Of a stretch of DNA of 64,000 nt, positions 56,375 through 64,000 are shown piece after piece (position 1 is the first letter of the stretch; every line of letters begins with the position of its first letter). The stretch is from Hymenochaete sp. R1. Lineage: Eukaryota > Basidiomycota > Agaricomycetes > Hymenochaetales > Hymenochaetaceae. The notes beneath the pieces were generated by a model that did not search any database, was not told the DNA's origin, and saw only the letters and a list, made by a program, of their open reading frames with translations. The position numbers and the translations under genes are program-made. The stretch is taken from positions 62,001 through 126,000 of the forward strand of contig JAFREE010000007.1 of the NCBI GenBank assembly GCA_019400425.1, in the 5' to 3' direction.

Positions 56375-58407
56375 TCAACTCTGCGACGAGACGAGCTTGG
56401 CAACCTGGCTTCCGTTGAGCACCTCCATGTCCGGCGAACCTGTGAGCTGTAGGATCGCGTCACTCAAACTAGTTTGGACCTCGACGTGCCCTTGCCGCGG
56501 CCGCCTGCCATCCGGTCGTGTCTGCCAACCGACCCAGCCATATCTTCTGCTCGATGAGACATAGTCACCTTCGTAAAGCCGCTGGCGGCCAGCGCCGCTT
56601 GGATCAGAGAGATCTTTGTCAAGCATTACCATTGCATCGGCAAGATTAGTGTGCACATCGTAGGTCCCTTCGAAAGCAGCATCCACAAAGACCCCAGCAG
56701 GATTGAGACTGTTCGTTGCACGGACATATAGGACGGAAGAGAGGAGGGAGGTATCGTGTTTGAATGTGGCTTGGAGGTTTCCGCTGAACGTCGTGACCGA
56801 GCTCATGTACATTGGAGGGGCGTTATCGGTCCCATTACTAAAGCTTCGTAACGTCACGTTTAGATTGACGTCACTGAGAACAGTCAACGCTGTCAGCACT
56901 GCTCGTACCGGAAGGAGAAAGGTTCGACATACTTGCTTCCAGTTTCCACTTCCAAGCGAGAAGGCGGGCAGAATCCACCTTCGTTGTAGATTGAGACGTT
57001 CGCATATATAGGTCTAGAATCATGTCAATCCAGAAAAAAATGCACATGAAGGGCGAGGCTTACGCGAGAACAGTCTCAAGAACGCAGGAATCTGTGGAGT
57101 TGAATGTGCCTGAAATATCCGCAGCAGATGCCTTGACGAGAATTGAGCCGGCGTGCACAGACTTGACAGATCATACATCAGTTCCTCTCTGGTACAGCCG
57201 AACAGAACGAGAATGCTCACCTGCACGAAAATACTTGCCGATGAACCTTCCACTGTGAACGAGTCCAGGTCCGTGTGCGCATCAAGGGAGTTAAAGGTTT
57301 GATTGAAAGACGGTAGATACGTGGCTAAGCCCCGTAACCGTGACTCGTCACTAGGAAGGGGTAAAGTCAATTGGACATTGAAGTAGTAGTTATCTTCCGT
57401 TGCGTCGTTTGGGACCTATAATAGGGTGAGAAAATGCAGGAAAGAAGGGGCAAGGATGACTAACGTAAATGGCCAAGCCCCAAGCCTCATCTGTACGCAT
57501 GAGGCATACATTGACCGCTTTTAACGCGTCCGGACCCATATCGTTCACCGAGACTGTCACAGTAGCATTTTCTTTTGATGAGTCGTCCGATACGCTGACG
57601 TTTAGGTTTCCGGTCATAGGTGACCATGTCTCGTCCTCCATCTCTGAGAAATTTGATCGGATGTATATCGTTTCGTTTGAAGGTAAATCATATTGCAGTC
57701 TGTCCGACGCGATTCACATATTCAGAAAGCAAAAGAAATATCCATTCTATTCATACGTACCTGTACGTGGAGTCCATAGCCGAATACGACCAATTGTCAC
57801 ACTGGATAGGCGTTCCATATACCGAAGCCAGAAACGACACGTCCAGTGGTAGACCAGGCGGAGGCGGAGGTGGATGCGGTCCAGGACCATTTTTCCCATT
57901 GGCATACGCCTGCTGAAACTCGTCGTAGTCTTGTGTTTTTGCGTTATTTCGTAACTGTTTAAGAAGTGTCAAGGTTTGAGCCATGTCGAAGCCGAAATCA
58001 TAGACAAAACGTACCACGAAGAATAAAGGAATTGCAACTGAAAGACTGATCACAAGATATATCACAAGGGCCCACACCTTTGTAATTGCGTTCTATGTCA
58101 GAACTCAAGACAAAAAAGAGCATAGGCAACGACAACAGAGGGGACATACAATAGCCTTCCCAAGCCGTCTCTCACTCCATTTCGCACGCCGCTTCGCCGC
58201 ATCTACGTCCTCGAACTGGACGTTCTGCTTTTGTGTTTCCGCCTGCGCCTGGGAGGTGGCATAGTCTGGCGGTAGCTGAATGACATTCGACGAAGGGCCA
58301 GCGACGGAAGACTCGGCATGGCGTCGTGTGAGATCCTGGTCCGAGTCGGTTGAGGTCGAGGCACCTTTCCGACGCTCTTCTGCCTCGACGACCTCAAGAA
58401 GGATCAT
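56375..58407 (-). CDS. Hypothetical single-pass membrane glycoprotein
   Basis: The start MILLEVVEAEERRKGASTST opens a cytosolic, Ser/Asp/Gln-rich part with a basic KRRAKWSERRLGKAI. One membrane helix follows, split from it by an intron (ALVIYLVISLSVAIPLFFVV). The outer part of about 450 residues has a Pro run (GPHPPPPPPGLP), many Asn-X-Ser/Thr sites (NETIYIRSNFS, NLNVSVSDDSSKENATV, NVTLRSFSNGT) and repeated beta-type units. It ends AKLVSSQS. About six introns are supported. The layout (type II, adhesin-like beta repeats) is frequent among uncharacterised Agaricomycete proteins of the DUF7330 kind, but I cannot confirm that family. It is divergent from SNAPC3. Confidence 0.7.
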
Positions 58408-58718
58408 GTACGGATCTTGCGGTTAAGACTGCGCCGCGCGCTGCGACGAACGCTACGAAAAAGTTACTACAGAAATGACGGGAACGTGAAGGGAGGACGA
58501 GGAAACGGTTGAGCGAGCGAGATGGCGGGTGGGTGAGAGTCTGAGAGGTGACGGCGGGGCCTGTTCAAAAAAAGCAATTTCCTTCCACGCTAGTATTGTC
58601 AAAGATTGATTTCGGACTTCGCCAAGACACTACACTGAACTTTTGAACATTTCAGTACTGATAGTAAACATACTTAACAGAAGCCCCTTCACTCACGGAC
58701 AATCGGCTCATCCTCGAT
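58408..58718. promoter_or_regulatory. Shared divergent promoter region (glycoprotein / SNAPC3)
   Basis: 311 bp between the two start codons; no clear TATA box. Confidence 0.4.
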
Positions 58719-60703
58719 ATGAATGTAAATACAACCCCATCTTACGCCAGCGAAGCACTCATCGGTCCGCCTTCTCAACCTATCAAAGTAGAGGAGTTCA
58801 TAGCTTCCACTAGTCAGTTGCTTTCGGGCCCTGATGCCCGTGCAACAAGCTGTGATCTCAGGCTCCCGCCAGCACTGAAACATGATATCGAACAACAGTG
58901 TAGGTGAGTCAATCGGTCTATATCATTCATATCGCAATCCAATTGATAATCGTTGTTGTCGTCGCACGCACGACATGAATGAATGATAAATGTTCTTCCC
59001 ACACTCCAGTGTAGCGGACATCAGAGAGTCCATTGACGAAGCCCTGTCTAATCCCTTCAAATACGCCCATCTGGTCCGCTCACATGAAGAATCCATCGAA
59101 GCTATCCGGACCGCTTCAAACTCCGGCACGAAATCGAAGAAACGAAAACGCCTGAATGTCGTTGAGTCCGTGAACGCGGGTTCGTCCTCACAGGACAACT
59201 CACGACTACGACCGGTGCACCCAGAAGCCGCCCACTTGGTCGAGTCTTTGAGCGGTGTCGCACTATCCTGTTGGCCGTGGGTTGTTCCCTTTTTTCCTTG
59301 TCTCGAGCCTCATCACAATTCGATGTGTAAAGCTACCCAAGCTACGTCGGTGACTAATGCTAATGAGCGGCCGTTGTGATAGATATCCCGCCGAGGCCGC
59401 TCTCTTTACTCGCCCTCCAAAGAATGCAGATTCGAACACGTTGATGAAACCTGTGTGTTTTCCCATTTGTCACCTGGGGCGCTTCACTTCGTTCCGTCTC
59501 GGGGAAAGTCGTTGAGCTCATAACTCATGTGAACTGGTTTTATTTCAGAAGAAGTCCCGACACGCGGAAAATATCAGATCACCAGACGCGGATTTGGACC
59601 AGAACGAACAACAGACACAGACACAGGCGGTAATCATCTGTTCTATCTACACTCGACAATCGTGGAACCTCCAACTTTCACGCACGTCCCAGCATGCGCT
59701 TCTATCCTCTCAGACTCTGGGTGACTTGTACGATGCCATACCGTGTCCGTCCAATGAGATCCCCGCTGAATCGCAACAAGAGAACGGCGATGGCGGGTTC
59801 GTAGGGTATAAAAACAGCTCAGAAGAACTTCCTCCGCATTGTGGGGCGGTTATTTGCGTCGAGGGTGTTGCCTATGGAGACGGACAATCGGAAGAAGATT
59901 ACTCGGAGTAAGTGTCTATTTCGAGTATGGGCCTCCTCTGGCACGCGACGGAATTCTATATACAGTGTACCCTCTGAATAGAAACACTGCGATTTAGCGC
60001 ACTCTATGAGTAAGGGCAGTCGTATCCAACCATCAATTTGTTGTTTTACAGCCAAATTAACCTCTAGAGAAGCATGCACAATCCCGTCCATGAAGGGCCG
60101 TTACTATTCAGAGGGTCCTTCATATCGTACACCTCACACCTTTCACCTTTTGTCCCTCCATAACGGCATCCGGTGCACACACAAACTAACTGATGCACTT
60201 TCCCCTCAAGCAAACTCCTCACCCAGCTCTCCTCCCTCCCTCCCTCCAAACAGTCCGCCCCTGGCCTATCAAAAGGCCCACCAATGCACTCAACGCCCTT
60301 CCACACCCTCACCCTCCGTTTACACGCCCCCTACTGGCTTCTCCACCAAGGCACCTGCGAGCACTTCCTCGTCATCGACTCCATCCGCCTACTTCACCCG
60401 TCCGACCCCAATCCCAATCCCAGTCCCGTCTCACATGAGACCGAAACTGAAAATGGAAATGGAAACGAAAGCGAAAGTGGGTACCCCCTTACACTACACA
60501 TCGCTCCTCCCCTACTCGATCTCTGCATGGCCTGCTCACGCGTTCCAGCGCACCTCTCGATCGTAAACGACGTCCGCCTAGGACAGACGCCGGTCAAGAT
60601 CTGCGAGCCGTGTTGGCGGTGTTTTGGGGGGATGCCTGTTGATGAAGAGGAGAGGCGGAAGGTGATTGTGGTTCCGTTGGTGAAGTATGAGCATGGGTGG
60701 TAG
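58719..60703 (+). CDS. snRNA-activating protein complex subunit 3 (SNAPC3/SNAP50-like)
   Basis: In animals and plants SNAPC3 binds the proximal sequence element and drives snRNA gene transcription. The start is MNVNTTPSYASEALIGPPSQ. Exon 2 reads VADIRESIDEALSNPFKYAH and a basic KSKKRKRLNV patch, and is best ended at 59276 so that it joins YPAEAALFTRPPKNADSN. Next come TQAVIICSIYTRQSWNLQLS and GAVICVEGVAYGDGQSEEDY. The diagnostic C-terminal domain reads STPFHTLTLRLHAPYWLLHQ, then GTCEHFLVIDSIRLLHP, CMACSRVPAHLSIVNDVRLG and ICEPCWRCFGGM; these Cys/His fit the SNAPC3 zinc site. The segment between 59908 and 60260 could not be joined without a frame problem, so a small exon is missing from my model or the gene is damaged there. 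It is tail-to-tail with CHD1. Confidence 0.78.
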
Positions 60704-61255
60704 TTTATGCAGTTTTTTTTCACCTGTTCTTGGGCTTTTCGAACCCAATTTGAGGCGTAATAGTACATGGCTGATAAAGAAAGTTTGGTAGATGAAGTAC
60801 TGAGATCCTTGGATCGTTGTCTCATTGTTTGCATTCGAGTTTTTAAAAAAAGCAAATAACAAATGCTATCGCAACTAAAGAGAGCCTCAGCCTCCAAAAG
60901 ATAAAGCAAAAGAACGAAGACAAAAGACAGAAAGAAAAAGAGGATGATGACAATCAAAGGGAAATCGAAAATGAAACGCTTTACATGTCTACAACTAACA
61001 GAGATACATTGGACAGAGAAGCATTGGCACATGCTTGCGAGCGGCTGGTTATAGAAACGGGAAGACGACGAAGAAGCATGTGCAAAGGAAGACAGAAGGA
61101 AAGAAAAAAAGCAAGAGTGCTATGAATAAGTGAGGGTAAGCTTTTAAAGAGCAGGAGCATGTCATGTGTAAGAGCTCATCAGTCGCATCGAGACGAGATT
61201 AAAAGAGTAAAAGAGAAAAGAAAAGAATATCGAAAAGGGACTTTAAATGACCTGT
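60704..61255. other. Convergent 3' flanks of SNAPC3 and CHD1
   Basis: About 550 bp, A-rich on the plus strand, with no gene; it holds the two 3' UTRs. Confidence 0.5.
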
Positions 61256-64000
61256 TCACCGATGCGGTTTTGTCGAGTTCCCATTCATTCGATGCCCAGT
61301 ACTCGAAGGAGGCCCAGACATCCCGTTCGAGGGCCGTTTCACGATATGAGGCACAGGAGTCGGCGCCTGCCGCGGGGCACTCTGCCCCGATCCCTCCTTC
61401 ATGACCATCTTCGCGTGTATCTCTTCCAGTTTCGAGGCTTTGACCTGTTTTGGCCAAAAGAGCGTGACGAACCTAATTGTAATGGGTAGGATGGTAAGAT
61501 TGTGAGGATGAAGGAAAGAGCAGGTGGATGACACGTACGTCCAGAGATGCCGTTTCCACCGATCGACGTCTTCGCCTGCAGCGCGTTTGTTCTCGAGAAC
61601 GAGGTCGATACGGCGACCAATTGCAGCGAGGGAGTCTTTGAGGATGGCAACCTTGTTGTCACGGGGCATTTCTCCACCGGAAAGTTTCAGTTGTTTGAGC
61701 TGTTTCTTCACAGGTCGTAGCTCATCCTTTGTTGCGCCTTCGTCCATAGAGGGGCTGAGGATTAGGTTAGTATGTATACCACTTCAAACAAAATAGCCGA
61801 GCGCACCAGTCATCAGACGACTCCGAATCTGTGAAAGTTGGCGTCGGCCGCCGCTTCCTCCTTTTACTACTCCCTTCATCAACACTTAAGCTTGCAACCG
61901 CCTCGCTCTCAGCCCTCCTCTTAATACCATTCACGTTATGCGTCGAATGCACATGCGAAGAAGACGGAGCCGGCGGGGGCGGCGACATCGACAAGGAGTT
62001 CTTCGTAGGCTTCCGCATCGATGTCTCGTATGACACAAGCTTCTCATTGTACTCCCTCAAAAGATTGAGCAGAAAGTCTCCCCTGCGTACCAAGTGTATC
62101 GCGTTGGGAATGGGCTTGGTCGAAGCGTCCTCTCCCTTCTTGCCTTCTTCGAGGAAGAATTTGCCATCGAGTCCGAGTTTCGGGTCTTTTTGAATGACCT
62201 CCCAATTTCCGAAGCCGTACAAGAAAGCACCGACAAGTAGCATAGCATCATCCTTGGGACCCCACCGCCCAGACCAATTGAGCGTCGGTCTGATATTTTC
62301 AATGGGAAGTTCCCATTCGTAAGGGTCCGGAAGGGCGCTCAGATAGTCGAAAAGGATTCTCAAGTCTCGATTCCGACTGAGCACGGTCTCTGCGTTAATA
62401 TTGCCAACACCATGGTATGTGACAAGCACGGCTTTGCTCTTTTGGGCGTTCGTGAGCGTTTCACCTCGGGCGATGCGTTCCCGCTTCTCCGCGTTGTTGC
62501 GCTCGACTTCTTGGTCACAGAGGTCGATAATCTTGTCTGCCGTCTCGAGGATCATGCCCTTGTTCTTGTCCTGAAGTTTCGCTTCGTTCACCTACACCCT
62601 CATTCAATCAGTACAATTGGAATCGCGAAAATTATAAAGCAAGCACTGACAATGATATCGTATCTTTGTCTGATATCGCCCCACCGCTGCATGCTCCTCA
62701 CGAGTACTCGAATATCCCTTTCCTTAAGCTCCAAGGCCCTCTGTCCCGCAGTCTTTCGAGGCGGGGCAGGCGTCTTTGGTTTCTTCGAAGGCGCGGGCGG
62801 AGCTACATCAACATCCATGCCTTCGTACGAAACCGGAGCACGTTTCCTCTCCCTCGTCGCTTCAGCCTGCTCCACCATCTTCTTTTCCTCGTCTTCTTTG
62901 AACCGCATACGCTCCTCCAGCGGGATGATGTCTTCCCAATTCATGTCGTTCTTGATATCAGAGACGGCTGCGAAGGAGTTTAGGAAGCCTTCTCCACCCA
63001 ACGACGTGCCTTCAGCAGCTGTCATCGTCTCGTGGTCCTCGGCACGGTTGAGAATCTCGTCGAGGTCCATCTCGTCGAGCTTCTTATTCTGTTGAGTGTC
63101 GTCTTTGTCGAACCTGTGATGAACGAACAACGAAAGGATCAGCACCACTATCGTACACACCGACCACGAAGTCAAGCGATAGGAACCATACGTACATCTT
63201 TTGAGCCCCATACTTGAGGACAGCTGTTAATTCGTCCTTGCTCAGGTTGTCGGGTTTCGTCGAGTCCTTTGTCCCCGTTGCCGCTTTCGAGCTTAGATGT
63301 GCTTGTGAAGTATCCATCTGATTAATGACTGGAGAAAAAATGTCAGATTACATCTTTGATACGAGTGGCTCGTAATTACTTACTAGCATACTCGAGGACC
63401 ATCTTTCTCTTAGCCCTCTCCAGCACATCTTCCTCCATCGTGTCCTTGCTCACGAACCGATAGACACTCACGTGCGATTTCTGGCCGATACGGTGCGCTC
63501 GAGCCATGGCCTGGAGATCATTTTGCGGATTCCAATCGCTCTAAATACCAATGCATCAATACACCGGAGCGACTTCGAAAAGTTAAGACCAATACTCACA
63601 TCAAAGATGATGACAGTGTCCGCCGTCTCCAAGTTGATACCCAACCCACCAGCTCGCGTCGAAAGCAAAAATGCAAAATCAGGGCTTCCAGGCGAGTTGA
63701 AGTGCGCAATGCTCTTCTTTCGCAACTCGCTGCTGACAGTTCCATCCAGTCGCTGATGCGTATACCCACGCAGACTCATATAGTCGCTCAAGATGTCAAG
63801 CATGCGTACCATCTGACTGAAGACGAGTACGCGGTGTCCATCTTGTTTTAACTTCGCGAGGAGCTTGTCGAGGAGGACCATCTTGCCGGAAGACATGACG
63901 AGTCCTTTGAGCGTCTCCTCTCGGTTGTCAGTCTTGGATTCGGCACCGTCGAAAAGATACGGGTGATTCGCAGCTTTCTTAAGTTCCATGGCTATAGGTG
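61256..64000 (-). CDS. CHD1: Chromatin remodeler CHD1, C-terminal part (5' end outside the window)
   Basis: SNF2-family ATPase that spaces nucleosomes on transcribed genes. The window holds the end of the ATPase and the C-terminus. From the right edge: [15 protein letters not shown], the helicase-C domain ([76 protein letters not shown]), then [20 protein letters not shown]. An acidic bridge ([37 protein letters not shown]) leads to the SANT-SLIDE-like DNA-binding region ([40 protein letters not shown]). A Ser/Pro/Lys linker follows, then the CHD1 C-terminal helical (DUF4208/CHCT) domain with [20 protein letters not shown]. It ends NGNSTKPHR. The chromodomains and the Walker A site must lie beyond 64000. 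About seven introns are supported. Confidence 0.95.

Overview
This window is nuclear DNA of a filamentous basidiomycete, most likely an Agaricomycete. Genes are split by many short introns of about 50-70 nt with GT...AG ends. The conserved proteins are fungal, and several gene types (an endoglucanase-V-like protein, a CSL factor, a Taspase, intron-dense formate dehydrogenase) fit mushroom-forming fungi. I see no prokaryotic features, no CRISPR array, no rRNA and no convincing tRNA.

Layout. 1-9.1 kb is gene-poor: the first 4 kb has no recognisable gene and 4.1-9.1 kb is low-complexity DNA leading into a large CSL (Su(H)/RBP-J-type) transcription factor gene (9.1-12.6 kb). A pyrimidine-rich 3' flank and about 4 kb without genes follow. 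From 16.6 kb the window is gene-dense: a small membrane protein; the MYST acetyltransferase Esa1 (-); an unknown 520-aa protein; a 3.3 kb gene-poor gap holding a possible decayed gene; formate dehydrogenase; the acetyltransferase Gcn5 (-); a secreted endoglucanase-V-like protein; two tandem ER-type cyclophilins (-); the DEAD-box helicase Dbp7; ERD1 (-); a Taspase-1-like threonine aspartase; a membrane-anchored ubiquitin-like/BAG protein (-); the osmotic-stress MAPKK Pbs2; cytoplasmic isoleucyl-tRNA synthetase; the tri-snRNP protein Snu23 (-); a RING/TRAF-type zinc-finger protein; an acidic unknown protein; a short coiled-coil protein; a single-pass membrane glycoprotein (-); SNAPC3; and the C-terminal part of the remodeler CHD1 (-), which runs off the right edge.

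How the genes relate. Most are housekeeping genes and do not form one pathway. Two loose themes appear: chromatin and transcription (CSL, Esa1, Gcn5, SNAPC3, CHD1) and the secretory pathway (two ER cyclophilins, ERD1, the TM-anchored BAG protein). Orientation alternates almost gene by gene, giving several short shared divergent promoters (Esa1/unknown, cyclophilin/Dbp7, ERD1/Taspase, BAG/Pbs2, Snu23/RING, glycoprotein/SNAPC3).

The most interesting signal is in the cyclophilin pair. Both paralogs keep an 11-nt micro-exon at exactly the same place. The second paralog appears able to make two products: an ER-lumenal form ending in HAEL, or, by in-phase splicing over that stop, a form with a C-terminal membrane anchor. 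All gene models are manual reconstructions from reading frame, splice signals and recalled family motifs; no database search was run.
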